A DNA stretch of 64,000 bases from contig NZ_AFXQ01000002.1 of the NCBI RefSeq assembly GCF_000224415.1, positions 1-64,000 on the forward strand. The letters run 5' to 3'. The notes beneath the pieces were generated by a model. That model did not search any database. It was given only the letters and a program-made list of their open reading frames with translations, and had not been told where the DNA came from. Origin of the DNA: Citricoccus sp. CH26A. GTDB taxonomy: Bacteria; Actinomycetota; Actinomycetes; Actinomycetales; Micrococcaceae. Position numbers and translations under genes: made by a program. Shown here one piece after another: positions 1-9,434 of the stretch (its first letter is position 1; each line of letters starts with the position of its first letter).

Positions 1-376
1 CCTGGGCGGCAGGGGTCTCCACGGCCGGGGCCGGTGCTGCCGGGGCCTGGGCGACCGGTGCGGGCGCCGGTGCTGCCGGGGCCTGGGGGGCCGCCGAACC
101 GGGCTTGGGCGCGGCCGAGCCGGGCTTGGGCGCGGCAGAACCGGGCTTTGCGGCGGTGGCGGGCTTGGCGGCAGGGGCCTTCGCGGCCGGGGCCGGGGCA
201 CCCGAGGACTTGGGAGCGGCGTCCGCATAGGCGGAGCGCAGCTTCTTGACCACCGGGGGTTCGATGGTCGAGGAGGCGGAGCGGACGAATTCGCCCATGT
301 CCTGAAGCTTGTTCAGGGCCTCCTTGGATGAAATTCCGAGCTCCTTGGCGAGCTCGTGGACGCGGACCTTGGCCAC
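1..376 (-). CDS. infB: Translation initiation factor IF-2, N-terminal part (runs off the left edge)
   Basis: IF-2 is the GTPase that places initiator tRNA on the 30S ribosomal subunit. Only the first 125 codons are in the window. The visible part begins [14 protein letters not shown], which is the IF2 N-terminal helical domain (about residues 1-50). It continues as an Ala/Pro/Lys-rich linker with repeats of the type SAAPKPG, as in the long disordered N-terminus of actinobacterial IF-2. The start is a GTG with AGGAG four bases upstream. The gene is the downstream end of the leftward rimP-nusA-ylxR-infB cluster. The GTPase domain is outside the window, so identification rests on the N-terminal domain and the gene order. 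Confidence 0.93.
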   Translation of the reverse strand, partial: MAKVRVHELAKELGISSKEALNKLQDMGEFVRSASSTIEPPVVKKLRSAYADAAPKSSGAPAPAAKAPAAKPATAAKPGSAAPKPGSAAPKPGSAAPQAPAAPAPAPVAQAPAAPAPAVETPAAQ

Positions 377-511
377 GGTTCTCCTGTTCTGGTCCGCGCC
401 GTGGCCTGTGGGTGGAGCCGGGGGCTCCTCCTAGACCGCGTCAGACGGACCGATGTACGTCTAAGGTGTTCATCGTTGGGCACTCATCGCTTGGTGCTCA
501 TCGGGTTTCCA

Positions 512-823
512 TCAGATCTCTGACCCGCTCTCGTCGTTCGTTCTCAGTGCCGGTGCATCCGGGTGCCCGGCGAGCAGCCCGGCCAGGGCGGTCGCGTCGA
601 CCGGGCCACGGAAGGCCCGGTTGAATGCGCCTCGCTTCAGGGCGGTCTGCAGGCAAGCGGGGTCCGGGTGGAGCCAAGCCCCTCGGCCCGGCATGCGGCG
701 GCGTGGGTCGGGCACCACGGATCGGGAACCCGTGACACCGTCCAGCGCCAGTCGCACCAGCTTGGTGTGGTCCTCCCTGCCTCGGCATCCGACGCAGGTC
801 CGCACCGGGGTGTGTGCCTGCAT
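512..823 (-). CDS. ylxR: YlxR family RNA-binding protein (DUF448)
   Basis: Small basic protein of 103 residues. It carries the YlxR signature of an N-terminal RTCVGCR motif (residues 8-14) and a central GRGAWLH motif (about residues 47-53). Members of this family are nucleoid- or RNA-associated and are almost always encoded between nusA and infB, as here. It lies about 90 bases downstream of nusA and about 135 bases upstream of infB, on the same strand. The last 30 residues are acidic and poorly conserved. The exact molecular function is not settled for the family; a role in transcription or RNase P modulation has been proposed for relatives. Confidence 0.9.
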   Translation of the reverse strand: MQAHTPVRTCVGCRGREDHTKLVRLALDGVTGSRSVVPDPRRRMPGRGAWLHPDPACLQTALKRGAFNRAFRGPVDATALAGLLAGHPDAPALRTNDESGSEI

Positions 824-913
824 CGGGAGTCGTTCTGCCTTCGGAAGGGAATTGGACCTGAACCAGTCTACCCCAGTCGTCGTTCGCGCGCCCCCACCGG
901 GGTCGCCCGGGGC

Positions 914-1882
914 TCAGGGGCGGTCTTCGCCGGCGATGTCGATGCGCCAACCGGTCAGCTTGGCGGCCAGGCGTGCGTTCTGGCCCTCCTTGCCGATGGC
1001 CAGGGACAGCACGTCCCTCGGCACCACCACCCGGGCGGAGCGGGTGGCGGCGTCCACCACCGTGACGGAGCTCACGCGGGCCGGGGACAGCGCGCTGGCG
1101 ATGAACCGTTCCGGGTCCTCGCTGTAGTCGACGATGTCGATCTTCTCGTCGTTCAGCTCGCTCATCACGGCACGGACCCGCGATCCCATCTCACCGATGC
1201 ACGCTCCCTTGGCGTTGACACCGGGCCGGGTGGACTTCACGGCCATCTTCGTGCGGTGCCCGGCCTCGCGGGCCAGGGCCAGGATCTCGACCGAACCGTC
1301 CGCGATCTCCGGGACCTCCAGCTCGAACAGCTTCCGGACCAGTCCGGGGTGCGAGCGGGACAGGGTGATGGAGGGGCCCTTCAGGCCGCGGTGGACGTCC
1401 ACCACGTAGGCCCGCAGGCGCGTGCCGTGGGAGTAGTCCTCACCGGGGACCTGCTCCGGCGGCGGCAGGACGGCCTCGACGGACCCGAGGCTGACCTGGA
1501 TCATGTGGGGATTGGTGCCCTGCTGGATGAGCCCGGAGATCAGCTCACCCTCCCGGCCCTTGAACTCGCCCAGGATCTGGTCGTCCTCGGCGTCGCGCAA
1601 CCGCTGCAGGATGATCTGCCGGGCCGTGGACGCGGCGATCCGGCCGAAGCCCTGGGGGGTGTCGTCGAACTCCCCGACGGCCGTGCCGTCCTCATCGAGC
1701 TCGGTGGCCCAGATGGTCACGTGACCGGTCTTGCGGTCCAGCTCGGCGCGGGCCTGCTGCAACGCGCCGGGAGACTTGTGGTAGGCGACCAGGAGGGCCT
1801 GCTCGATCGTGGGCACGAGCTTGTCCAGCGGGATCTCGCGCTCCTTCTCCAGCAGCCGCAGCGCGCTCATGTCGATGTCCAC
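914..1882 (-). CDS. nusA: Transcription termination/antitermination protein NusA
   Basis: Binds RNA polymerase and modulates pausing, intrinsic termination and antitermination. The 322-residue protein has the N-terminal RNAP-binding domain (about residues 1-120), an S1 domain (about 125-200, with [14 protein letters not shown]) and two KH domains (about 200-320, containing the conserved [14 protein letters not shown] and [18 protein letters not shown] blocks). It lacks the C-terminal acidic repeats of enterobacterial NusA, which is normal in actinobacteria. Its ATG directly follows the rimP stop codon without a gap, so the two are probably translationally coupled. An internal ATG at codon 5 (MSALRLL) is an alternative start. 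Confidence 0.96.
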   Translation of the reverse strand: MDIDMSALRLLEKEREIPLDKLVPTIEQALLVAYHKSPGALQQARAELDRKTGHVTIWATELDEDGTAVGEFDDTPQGFGRIAASTARQIILQRLRDAEDDQILGEFKGREGELISGLIQQGTNPHMIQVSLGSVEAVLPPPEQVPGEDYSHGTRLRAYVVDVHRGLKGPSITLSRSHPGLVRKLFELEVPEIADGSVEILALAREAGHRTKMAVKSTRPGVNAKGACIGEMGSRVRAVMSELNDEKIDIVDYSEDPERFIASALSPARVSSVTVVDAATRSARVVVPRDVLSLAIGKEGQNARLAAKLTGWRIDIAGEDRP

Positions 1883-2446
1883 TCAGACCTCCGTGTCCAG
1901 TTGTTCGCGGGAGGCATCGCCGCCACCGCTGGACAACTCTACCTGCACCCGCCCCGGGCCGAGGCGGTCGTAGGCGTGGCGTTCGGGCTCCCCCACCTTG
2001 GCGGGCATCCCCTTCTTGGCCCCGGCACGCACGGGGACGAGCACCACGCCGGACGCGTCCGCCTCCCGGATGCGCGCCGTGATCTCCTGCCCGCCGAGCG
2101 AGACGGTCACCATGCGCCCCACGTTGCGGCGCCAGTGACGCGGCTCCGTCAGCGGACGCGAGACGCCCGGCGAGGAGACCTCGAGCTGATAGGGCTCGCT
2201 GCCCAGCTCCGGCAGGTGGTCCCCGGCGGCGTCCAGCGCCTCGGACACCGCGGTGGCCACGGCGGCCACGTCGTCCAGGTCCAGCCCGGCGGTGCCCTCG
2301 GGGCGGTCGACGACGACCTGCAGGCTGCGGTGCCCGGGATCGCCCGCCACGGTGACGGACTCGAAGTACATCCCGGCGGCCTCGACGGCGGGGGCCACCA
2401 GCTCGGCGAGCGAGCCCGGCTGACGGGCTGTGGGGTTCTCAGTCAT
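1883..2446 (-). CDS. rimP: Ribosome maturation factor RimP
   Basis: Assists late 30S subunit assembly. The 187-residue product has the RimP N-terminal domain with the typical VDRPEG and SPGVSRPL motifs (the latter at about residues 92-99) and the C-terminal SH3-like domain. It is the first gene of the nusA operon, as in most bacteria. The C-terminus is somewhat extended and acidic, with a GGG stretch, compared with shorter homologues. The upstream neighbour ends 10 bases further up, so any promoter must lie within or beyond the transporter pseudogene. Confidence 0.94.
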   Translation of the reverse strand: MTENPTARQPGSLAELVAPAVEAAGMYFESVTVAGDPGHRSLQVVVDRPEGTAGLDLDDVAAVATAVSEALDAAGDHLPELGSEPYQLEVSSPGVSRPLTEPRHWRRNVGRMVTVSLGGQEITARIREADASGVVLVPVRAGAKKGMPAKVGEPERHAYDRLGPGRVQVELSSGGGDASREQLDTEV

Positions 2447-2456
2447 TCGCCCTAGG

Positions 2457-3244
2457 TTACCGGCCCAGCAACAGGTCGTATCCCAGCCGCGCGATCAGCA
2501 CGAACACCACGATGAGGAAGACCACGCGGATGAACCCGGCACCGCGTTGCACCGCCATGCGGGCACCGACGTAGCCGCCCACCATGTTGGCCGCGCCCAG
2601 GATGAGCCCCAGCCCGAGCAGGACGTGGCCCGAGGGCAGGAAGAACGCGATGGCCCCGAGGTTGGTGGCTAGGTTGACGATCTTGGCCTTGGCCGAGCCC
2701 TGCAGGAAGTCGTAGCCGAGGATCGCCACCAGCGCGATGACCAGGAAGGTCCCGGTCCCGGGCCCGAGCAGGCCGTCGTAGAAGCCGATGACCAGGCCGA
2801 TGACGATCGCGACGGCCAGGTGCCGCCGGCCCTCGTACCGCAGCCCGGTGTCCCGGCCCAGCTGGGGCCGGGCCGCGGTGAACACGGCCACCCCGACCAG
2901 CGCCAGCACGATGACGGGCTTGATCACCTCGGCCGGCAGCAGCGTGGCCACGATCGCCCCGCAGAAGCTGCCCCCCAGGGCTACCCCGGCCATCGGCAAC
3001 GCGGTCCGCAGGTCCGGGTGCACGCGCCGGTAGTACGTGACGGCGCTCGTCGTGGTGCCGAAGACGGACCCCATCTTGTTGGTGGCCAGCGCCTGGACGG
3101 GCGAGATGCCGGGCACCATCAGCAGGACGGGCAGCTGGAGCAGGCCACCCCGCCCACGACGGCATCGATCCAGCCGGCGGCCAGGCCCGCCAGCACGATC
3201 ATGACCACCGTGGCGGCGGTGATGTCCTCCAGCCCCGTCAGCAC
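2457..3244 (-). pseudogene. TauE/SafE family sulfite/anion exporter, frameshifted
   Basis: Membrane protein of the TauE/SafE (DUF81) family with about eight transmembrane segments. The intact reading frame covers the last 220 codons, from MVPGISPVQALATNKM. The family also needs an N-terminal segment, and it is present just upstream in another frame. A GTG at 3244, preceded by GGGAGGGG, opens VLTGLEDITAATVVMIVLAG and ...GWIDAVVGG, after which one G is missing. Adding one base in the run at 3148-3151 restores the family motif GGGGLLQLPVLLMVPG exactly and joins both halves. This is a single-base deletion: either a true inactivating frameshift or a sequencing error in a homopolymer. The substrate is unknown; relatives export sulfite, sulfoacetate or other organic anions. 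Confidence 0.82.
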
Positions 3245-3262
3245 GGTCCCCTCCCGCCCGGC

Positions 3263-5083
3263 TCAGCCGGCCACGAGCGTGGCGATGACGTCGGCGGCCG
3301 TGGCCACCTCCACCTCCCGGGCCTCCCCGGTCGCCCGGTCCTTGACCTCCACGACGCCGTGGGCGAGCCCGCGGCCCACCACCACGGAGGTGGGGATGCC
3401 GATGAGTTCCACGTCAGAGAACTTCACTCCGGCGGAGACCTTCTTCCGGTCGTCGTAGAGCACCGTCAGTCCGCGCTCCTCCAGGCCCGCGACCAGTTCC
3501 TCCGCGGCGGCGAAGATCTCCTCGCCCTTGCCGGTGGCCACCACGTGGACGTCGGCCGGAGCCACGGCCCGCGGCCACACCAGGCCCTTCTCATCGTGGT
3601 TGGACTCGGCCAGGGCGGCGATGGCCCGGGTGACGCCGATGCCGTAGGAGCCCATGGTGACGACGACCTGCTTGCCGTTCTCGTCGAGCACCTTCAGGTC
3701 CAGTGCCTCGGCGTAGCGGCGGCCGAGCTGGAAGATGTGGCCCATCTCGATGCCGCGACGGGTCCGCAGGGGACCCGAGCCGTCCGGGGCCGGGTCGCCG
3801 TCGCGCACCGCGGTGGCCTCGACGACGCCGTCCCAGGTGAAGTCGCGCCCGGCCACGAGGCCGAAGACGTGCTGCTGGGGCGCGTTGGCCCCGGTGATCC
3901 AGGGGGTGCCGGGGGCGATCCGCGGGTCCACGAAGAAGGGCACGCCGGATTCGGCCTCGCCGCCCAGGAACTGGGTCGACGCACCGTCCGCCGCGACCCG
4001 GGCCGGGCCGATGTACCCCTTGACGAAGGAGGGCACCTTCCTCAGGTCCTCCTCGGTGGCCGCCTCGAGGGTCGGTTCGCCCGTGGCGCCGAGCAGTTCC
4101 CCGACGCCGGACTCCAGCCGCTTGAGGTCGACGTCCCGGTCCCCGGGCACGGCGACGACGAAGGGCCGGCGCTGCTCGCCGTCGAGCACGGCGGTGACCA
4201 CGACGCACTTGAGCGTGTCCGCGGCGGTCCACTCACCCTGCACACGCGGGGCGAGCTGGTTCGACACCTCCACCAGGGCCGCGATCGTCGTCGAGTCCGG
4301 GGTGTCCTTCACCTCGGCCGCCGGGGCGCCCGCGAGCGCCGCCTCGTCCAGCGGTGCGGGAGCCACGGTGGTGACCGCCTCGACGTTGGCGCGGTAGCCG
4401 CCGTCGGACTCCACGAAGGTGTCCTCGCCGATCGGCGAGGGGTGCAGGAACTCCTCCGAGGCGGAGCCGCCCATCGCGCCGGCCGTGGCCTGCACCGGCA
4501 CGACCTCCAGGCCCAACCGGGCGAAGATGCGCAGGTAGGCGGCCCGATGGTCCTGGTACGCACGCTCGAGGCCGGCGTCGTCCACGGTGAAGGAATAGGA
4601 GTCCTTCATGATGAACTCCCGCACCCGCAACAGGCCCGCCCGCGGCCGGGCCTCGTCCCGGTACTTGGTCTGGATCTGGTACAGGTACGCCGGCAGGTCC
4701 TTGTAGGAGGAGTAGTGGTCCTTGACCAGGAGGGTGAACATCTCCTCGTGGGTGGGCGCAAGCAGGAAGTCGGCGCCCTTGCGGTCCTTGACGCGGAAGA
4801 TGCCGTCGCCGTAGTCCTCCCAGCGCCCGGAGACCTCGTAGGGCTCCTTGGGCAGCAGGGCCGGGAACTGGACCTCCTGGCCGCCGATCGCGTCCATCTC
4901 CTCGCGCACGATCTGCTCGACCCGGTTCTTCACCCGCATGCCCAGCGGCAGCCAGGTGAAGGCGCCCGGGCCGGCTCGGCGGATGTAGCCGGCGCGCACG
5001 AGCAGCCGGTGGCTGGCGACCTCGGCGTCGGCCGGGTCATCACGCAGGGTGCGGAGGAACAGGGTGGACATGCGCAGGGGCAC
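3263..5083 (-). CDS. proS: Prolyl-tRNA synthetase, bacterial type with editing insertion
   Basis: Class II aminoacyl-tRNA synthetase that charges tRNA-Pro. The 606-residue length and order fit the bacterial type: catalytic core with motif 1 and motif 2 ([19 protein letters not shown] at about residues 140-160), the YbaK-like INS editing insertion (about 230-400), motif 3 ([14 protein letters not shown], about 475-490) and the C-terminal anticodon-binding domain. The GTG at 5083 has GGAG five bases upstream and is preferred; an ATG four codons in ([10 protein letters not shown]) is the main alternative. It sits between the transporter pseudogene and a lipoprotein gene, all on the same strand. 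Confidence 0.97.
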   Translation of the reverse strand: MPLRMSTLFLRTLRDDPADAEVASHRLLVRAGYIRRAGPGAFTWLPLGMRVKNRVEQIVREEMDAIGGQEVQFPALLPKEPYEVSGRWEDYGDGIFRVKDRKGADFLLAPTHEEMFTLLVKDHYSSYKDLPAYLYQIQTKYRDEARPRAGLLRVREFIMKDSYSFTVDDAGLERAYQDHRAAYLRIFARLGLEVVPVQATAGAMGGSASEEFLHPSPIGEDTFVESDGGYRANVEAVTTVAPAPLDEAALAGAPAAEVKDTPDSTTIAALVEVSNQLAPRVQGEWTAADTLKCVVVTAVLDGEQRRPFVVAVPGDRDVDLKRLESGVGELLGATGEPTLEAATEEDLRKVPSFVKGYIGPARVAADGASTQFLGGEAESGVPFFVDPRIAPGTPWITGANAPQQHVFGLVAGRDFTWDGVVEATAVRDGDPAPDGSGPLRTRRGIEMGHIFQLGRRYAEALDLKVLDENGKQVVVTMGSYGIGVTRAIAALAESNHDEKGLVWPRAVAPADVHVVATGKGEEIFAAAEELVAGLEERGLTVLYDDRKKVSAGVKFSDVELIGIPTSVVVGRGLAHGVVEVKDRATGEAREVEVATAADVIATLVAG

Positions 5084-5138
5084 TTCGGCTCCGATCGGTG
5101 GGTACGGTGTTGCGGTCTGGGAAAGCGGGGGACGGTGT

Positions 5139-5942
5139 TCAGCCGTCGAGTTCGGCGCGCAGGGAATCGACCTTCTCCAGGCCCTCCTCGACGGGGACGG
5201 TCCGGTCCCCGACGCGGGAACCCGCGTAGGTGACCAGTCTCTCGCCGTCCTGGACGTAGAGGGTGGTGGAGGTGGAGGACTCGGTGCCCTCGGGCAGGTC
5301 GACGTCCTCGATCGACACGGACGTGCCGATCGTCATGGCCAGCGCGGCGTCGGCGTCGGCCTCCACGTCGGCGAGTTCCAGGGTGGCCTCGGCGGTCATC
5401 CCCTCCCCCATCCCGATCGTGTAGGACGAGCACGCCCGGGCGAACTCCTCGTAGTCGGCCAGGGCCACAGTGGCCGCGGCGGCGTCCGGGAACAGGGTGA
5501 CGCTGAGCATGTCAGACGCCGGGGCGGCCGGGTCCTCGGCGTCGACCACGATCCCTCCGACCAGCTCGGTGCCCTCCGGCAACCGGCCCGTCTGCGCTCC
5601 CAGTCCCTGCTGGCCGCACTCCTCGGGGGTGACCGTCATCTCCGCGGTCACGCCCTGGGCGCTCTCGGTCAGCTGCTGGAGCCTGTCCCCGCTGACGATC
5701 TGCGCCTGCTCCCCCAGGACGGCCTTGAGGGCGGCCTCGATGCCGGAGGCCGCCCCGTCCTGGGTCGTCGAGGCGCTCGGGGTGGCCTCCATGGCCGACC
5801 CGGTGGCCGGCTCCGTGGGCGGGGCCGGGGTGGTCTCCCCCTCCGTGCCGGGCCCGCCGCAGGCGGTGAGGGCCAGGGCCAGCACGCCGGCGCCCAGGAC
5901 GGCCCGCAGCGCGGGGGCAGGGCGGAAGGGGTGAGGATTCAT
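5139..5942 (-). CDS. Putative secreted lipoprotein, function unknown
   Basis: 267-residue protein with a type II signal peptide: a short basic N-terminus, a hydrophobic stretch ([13 protein letters not shown]) and the lipobox LTAC at about residues 25-28, so the mature protein should be lipid-anchored to the outside of the membrane. After the Cys comes a Gly/Thr/Pro/Glu linker of about 50 residues, then a folded acidic domain with no motif I recognise. Two Cys residues in the mature domain (one in TPEECG, one in RACSSY) could form a disulfide. It resembles the many uncharacterised lipoproteins of Micrococcaceae. It lies about 55 bases upstream of proS. Confidence 0.85.
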   Translation of the reverse strand: MNPHPFRPAPALRAVLGAGVLALALTACGGPGTEGETTPAPPTEPATGSAMEATPSASTTQDGAASGIEAALKAVLGEQAQIVSGDRLQQLTESAQGVTAEMTVTPEECGQQGLGAQTGRLPEGTELVGGIVVDAEDPAAPASDMLSVTLFPDAAAATVALADYEEFARACSSYTIGMGEGMTAEATLELADVEADADAALAMTIGTSVSIEDVDLPEGTESSTSTTLYVQDGERLVTYAGSRVGDRTVPVEEGLEKVDSLRAELDG

Positions 5943-6015
5943 GGCCAGGCTGTGCTTTCTGGACGCCGGTGGTGATGACTAGGAAAGCATAGGTCACCCG
6001 CGTGCCGTGGACCGG

Positions 6016-6960
6016 CTAGAGCAGCACGGTGGCGAACGTGCCGACCTGTTCGAACCCGACGGTCCGGTAGGTCCGCAGGGCGGCCGTGTTGAAGCTGTTG
6101 ACGTAGAGGCTCACGTGCTCCGTGATGGTGTGGGCGTAGGCCGCGACCGCCGCCATCGAGGGCGCCGCCAGCCCGCGGCCGCGCAGCGAGGGGTCCACCC
6201 ACACCCCCTGGATCTGGGAGCACCGGGCCGAGACCACCCCGAGGTCGGCCTTGAACCGGACCCGGCCGGCGTCGTCCAGGTCCACGAGGCAATGACCGTT
6301 GCGGATGAGGTCCTCCACGCGCAGCCGGTACTGCACGGCACCGTTGGCCAGTGGCGAGAACCCGAGTTCCTCCTCGAACATCGCCACGCAGGCCGGCAGC
6401 ACGGTGTGGAACTCCTTCGGCCGGGCAGGCCGCACCCGGGGCGAGGGCTCGACGGCGGGCGCACCGGGCAGGACCATCAGCGGTTGCTCGTCGCGCACCT
6501 GGCGCGCACGCTGGGGGCCCCGTCCCAGTTCCTGCCAGATCGAGAGCACGGCGTCGCGAGGGCCGTAGACGGAGGCGTAGCGGCGCCGCAGTGCCAGCAG
6601 GGCGCGGCCGAACAGTGCGCCGGCCTCGGGGGAGGCGCCGACCGGGACGATGTTGGCGCCCACCCAGCAGGCGGCCTCCAGCCCGGGGACGCGTCCCGGG
6701 GCCCGGCCGGGGGCCGGAGGCGCTGCGGCGGCGTCGATGCCCAGGAAGAGGGACCCGCCGGAGCGGGTGCTGCCGGCGTGCCGGCCGTTCTCGAGGATCG
6801 ACTCGACGAAGCAGTTGGCCACCGGGTCCGCGGCGGCCAGCGCGGCCAGGGCCGCGGTGTCCGCGGGCGTCAGGACGCGGACGACTCCGCCGGTGGCCCG
6901 GCGGACGGCGTCGTCAGCTGACGGTGACCACGGGCGAGCCCTGGACAGGATCCCGGCCAT
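6016..6960 (-). CDS. DUF4081 domain GNAT family N-acetyltransferase
   Basis: 314-residue protein. The N-terminal half (about residues 30-160) matches the DUF4081 accessory domain pattern ([24 protein letters not shown]). The C-terminal half is a GNAT fold with the acetyl-CoA-binding segment [20 protein letters not shown] (about residues 245-265, R/QxxGxG/A type) and a terminal [17 protein letters not shown]. Actinobacteria often keep such a protein next to ispG. Its start overlaps the end of ispG by 47 bases, so it is probably co-transcribed with it. The acceptor substrate cannot be told from the sequence. Confidence 0.9.
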   Translation of the reverse strand: MAGILSRARPWSPSADDAVRRATGGVVRVLTPADTAALAALAAADPVANCFVESILENGRHAGSTRSGGSLFLGIDAAAAPPAPGRAPGRVPGLEAACWVGANIVPVGASPEAGALFGRALLALRRRYASVYGPRDAVLSIWQELGRGPQRARQVRDEQPLMVLPGAPAVEPSPRVRPARPKEFHTVLPACVAMFEEELGFSPLANGAVQYRLRVEDLIRNGHCLVDLDDAGRVRFKADLGVVSARCSQIQGVWVDPSLRGRGLAAPSMAAVAAYAHTITEHVSLYVNSFNTAALRTYRTVGFEQVGTFATVLL

Positions 6961-8098
6961 CAGTCCCTTCCCCGCTGCCGTCCTCGATGCCGGACTCGGC
7001 CGCGATGCGACGCGCCTCCGCCAGCAGGGTCTCGACGATCTGGTCCTCGGGGACGGTCTTGATGACCTCGCCCTTGATGAAGATCTGGCCCTTGCCGTTG
7101 CCGGAGGCCACCCCCAGGTCGGCCTCGCGGGCCTCGCCCGGGCCGTTGACGACGCAACCCATGACGGCCACGCGCAGGGGCACGGTCAGGTCCTTGAGAC
7201 CCTCGGTGACCTCCTCGGCCAGCGAGTAGACGTCCACCTGGGCGCGTCCGCAGGACGGGCAGGAGACGATGTCCAGCTTGCGCTCGCGCAGGTTCAGGGA
7301 CTGCAGGATCTGCAGGCCGACCTTGATCTCCTCGACCGGCGGCGCGGACAGCGAGACGCGGATGGTGTCCCCGATCCCCTGGCCCAGCAGGTAACCGAAG
7401 GCGGTGGCCGACTTGATGGTGCCCTGGAAGGCCGGTCCGGCCTCGGTCACGCCCAGGTGCAGCGGCCAGTCACCGCGCGCGGCCAGCAGTTCGTAGGCGC
7501 GGGCCATGACCACCGGGTCGTTGTGCTTGACCGAGATCTTGAAGTCCCGGAAGCCGTGCTCCTCGAACAGCGAGGCCTCCCAGACCGCGGACTCCACGAG
7601 GGCCTCCGGGGTGGCCCGGCCGTACTTCTCCAGCAGGCGCTTGTCCAGGGAGCCGGCGTTGACGCCGATCCGGATGGAGGTGCCGGCCTCGGAGGCGGCC
7701 TGGGCGATCTCCTTGACCTGGTCGTCGAAGCGCTTGATGTTGCCCGGGTTCACCCGGACGGCGCCGCAGCCGGCCTCGATCGCCGCGAAGACGTACTTGG
7801 GCTGGAAGTGGATGTCCGCGATAACCGGGATCGTGGACTGCTGGGCGATCACCTTCAGGGCGGCGGCGTCCTTGTCCGTGGGGCACGCCACGCGCACGAT
7901 GTCACAGCCGGCGGCGGTGAGCTCGGCGATCTGCTGCAGGGTCGCCCCGATGTCATGGGTCTTCGTGGTGGTCATCGACTGCACGGAGACCGGGTGGTCC
8001 GAGCCGACGCCCACCCTGCCCACGGAGATCTGCCTCGTCTTGCGGCGCGGGGCCAGGACGGGCGGCGGGGCGGCGGGCATGCCGAGGCTGACGGGCAC
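6914..8098 (-). CDS. ispG: 4-hydroxy-3-methylbut-2-enyl diphosphate synthase (flavodoxin/ferredoxin)
   Basis: Penultimate enzyme of the non-mevalonate (MEP) isoprenoid pathway; it converts MEcPP to HMBPP with a [4Fe-4S] cluster. The 394-residue protein has the TIM-barrel domain (about 20-260, with [12 protein letters not shown] and [17 protein letters not shown]) and the cluster domain. Its ligands are the two Cys of CPSCGR (about residues 279-282) and the Cys of [12 protein letters not shown] (about 314), followed by the conserved Glu. Start: GTG with AGGAG seven bases upstream. dxr for the same pathway is 2.7 kb upstream on the same strand, separated by the site-2 protease gene, a common actinobacterial arrangement. 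Confidence 0.97.
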   Translation of the reverse strand: MPVSLGMPAAPPPVLAPRRKTRQISVGRVGVGSDHPVSVQSMTTTKTHDIGATLQQIAELTAAGCDIVRVACPTDKDAAALKVIAQQSTIPVIADIHFQPKYVFAAIEAGCGAVRVNPGNIKRFDDQVKEIAQAASEAGTSIRIGVNAGSLDKRLLEKYGRATPEALVESAVWEASLFEEHGFRDFKISVKHNDPVVMARAYELLAARGDWPLHLGVTEAGPAFQGTIKSATAFGYLLGQGIGDTIRVSLSAPPVEEIKVGLQILQSLNLRERKLDIVSCPSCGRAQVDVYSLAEEVTEGLKDLTVPLRVAVMGCVVNGPGEAREADLGVASGNGKGQIFIKGEVIKTVPEDQIVETLLAEARRIAAESGIEDGSGEGTDGRDPVQGSPVVTVS

Positions 8099-8141
8099 GG
8101 AGGGACTCCTGGTTCACTGACGGTTAGGATTCGAGCCCAGT

Positions 8142-9158
8142 CTACTGGTAGGAGACGAACCACGGCTGGGGAGTGACCATGGTCATGGTCTGCTCCGGCG
8201 TGAACGTCGGGTGGTCCTCATCGACGAAGTTCTTCCAGCCCAGGCGCATCCCGGCCGGCAGGTCCCTCTTCAGGGCCCGCCAGGTCTGGAGCTTCTGGTC
8301 CGGGGTCCCGTGACCGTCCGCGTGCACCATCAGCACCAGTCCGTCGCGGGACTCCACGTCCTGACGGTCCGGGATCATCCGCACCTGGAACTGGTGCAGG
8401 ATCACCAGCTTCTCCGGCAGCCGGTGCGCGGCCACGAGTCCGGACAGCCAGGCGGTGACCTCGTTGACCTCGGCGGCGGAGACCTGGCCGACCTGCCGCA
8501 TGTGCCGCTGTCCCGGCCGCAACCGCCACTCGGGGTCCAGGGCGAGGCCCACGTGGGGCCGTGCCAGCAGGTCCTCGAACATCCGCGCCTGGCTGAGGAA
8601 GTCCGCGGTCCCCGGCTGCAGGTCCAGCACCACGTAGGTGTCCGCCTCGCCGGCCGCCTCGACCCAGGCGCGCAACCGGTCGGGGTCCACCGGGGTGCTG
8701 TAGTCCCCGGTGGGGCCGGGGGCGGCCGTGGCCACGGTGGAGATGATCTCGAACGCCGGGATGACCGGTTCCCGGCTGTGCTCCTGGTACTCGGCGGCCA
8801 GTTCCGCGGCCCGGGCGATCGCCCCGTCCACGTCCTGCTCGCCGAGCATCCCGAGCGCACCGGTGCCGGGAGTCCCGTAGAGCGCGACCATCCGCCGGTC
8901 CGGGAACAGCCGGCTGCCGCCCCCGGGCAGCTCCGGGGCCGTCGTCGGGGCGGGGGCCGGGGACGCTGCCCGGGTGGGGGCCGGGGCCGACGCCGGCGCC
9001 CCGGTCCCGCCCGGAGCACCGTCGGAGGAGGTGCAGGCGGTGAGGAACGCGGCGGTGCCGGTCCCGGTGAGCCCGGCCAGCAGTGTCCGGCGGCTCGGGC
9101 GGATCAGGAGGCCCCGCCCCGGATCACCGCGGCCTGCTCCCCCACGGCGCAGCTCCAC
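8142..9158 (-). CDS. Tat-exported lipoprotein of unknown function
   Basis: 338 residues. The N-terminus carries both a twin-arginine motif (PSRRTLLAGL) and a lipobox ending in LTAC, so the protein is likely exported folded by the Tat system and then lipid-modified. A Ser/Ala/Pro linker follows, then a globular domain with segments such as VALYGTPG, TYVVLDLQPG, GLALDPEWRL and LVILHQFQVRMI. These alternate beta-strand-like and helical segments in a way that suggests a TIM-barrel fold, possibly hydrolase-like. I do not recognise the family. The GTG start overlaps the 3' end of the YciI-like gene by 55 bases; no better start exists before the Tat motif. Confidence 0.78.
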   Translation of the reverse strand: MELRRGGAGRGDPGRGLLIRPSRRTLLAGLTGTGTAAFLTACTSSDGAPGGTGAPASAPAPTRAASPAPAPTTAPELPGGGSRLFPDRRMVALYGTPGTGALGMLGEQDVDGAIARAAELAAEYQEHSREPVIPAFEIISTVATAAPGPTGDYSTPVDPDRLRAWVEAAGEADTYVVLDLQPGTADFLSQARMFEDLLARPHVGLALDPEWRLRPGQRHMRQVGQVSAAEVNEVTAWLSGLVAAHRLPEKLVILHQFQVRMIPDRQDVESRDGLVLMVHADGHGTPDQKLQTWRALKRDLPAGMRLGWKNFVDEDHPTFTPEQTMTMVTPQPWFVSYQ

Positions 9159-9409
9159 TCGTGGACGTCGGTGGAGTGGATCAGGCCCTGCTTCTTGAAC
9201 GGGTCGCCGTCGAGCAGGTCCCGGACGGCCTCATCGGAGTCCGCGCGGACCAGCAGCAGGGCGGCCGAGGGGTCGTCGACGAAGGCCCCGGCGGCCACCA
9301 TGGCCGGCCCCAGGGAGGTCAGGAACTCGCGGTGCGCGGCGCGGTGGGCATCGCGCTCCTCCCCGAGCCCGGCGACGTAGGTGTACTGGACGGCGAAGAT
9401 CTTCTCCAT
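9104..9409 (-). CDS. YciI family protein
   Basis: 101-residue protein of the YCII superfamily, a small dimeric alpha/beta (ferredoxin-like) fold related to dioxygenase-type and muconolactone-isomerase-like enzymes. Visible family features are the N-terminal beta strand MEKIFAVQYTYV, an acidic-His patch around residues 15-25 (AHRAAHREFL), the AGAFVDDP strand and the LLVRADSDEAVRDLLDGDPF helix. The end of the gene overlaps the downstream Tat-lipoprotein start. No substrate is known. Confidence 0.88.
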   Translation of the reverse strand: MEKIFAVQYTYVAGLGEERDAHRAAHREFLTSLGPAMVAAGAFVDDPSAALLLVRADSDEAVRDLLDGDPFKKQGLIHSTDVHEWSCAVGEQAAVIRGGAS

Positions 9410-9434
9410 GCCCCCACCCTAGGTCAGGGGCGGG

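Noticed and set aside
34-624. Rightward open frames across the infB/ylxR region
   Set aside because: They are shadows of the leftward genes, rich in Arg/Pro/Gly as expected for antisense reading of GC-rich codons.
563-2455. 630-codon rightward frame opposite ylxR, nusA and rimP
   Set aside because: It lies antisense to three clearly recognised genes and has no domain or ribosome binding site.
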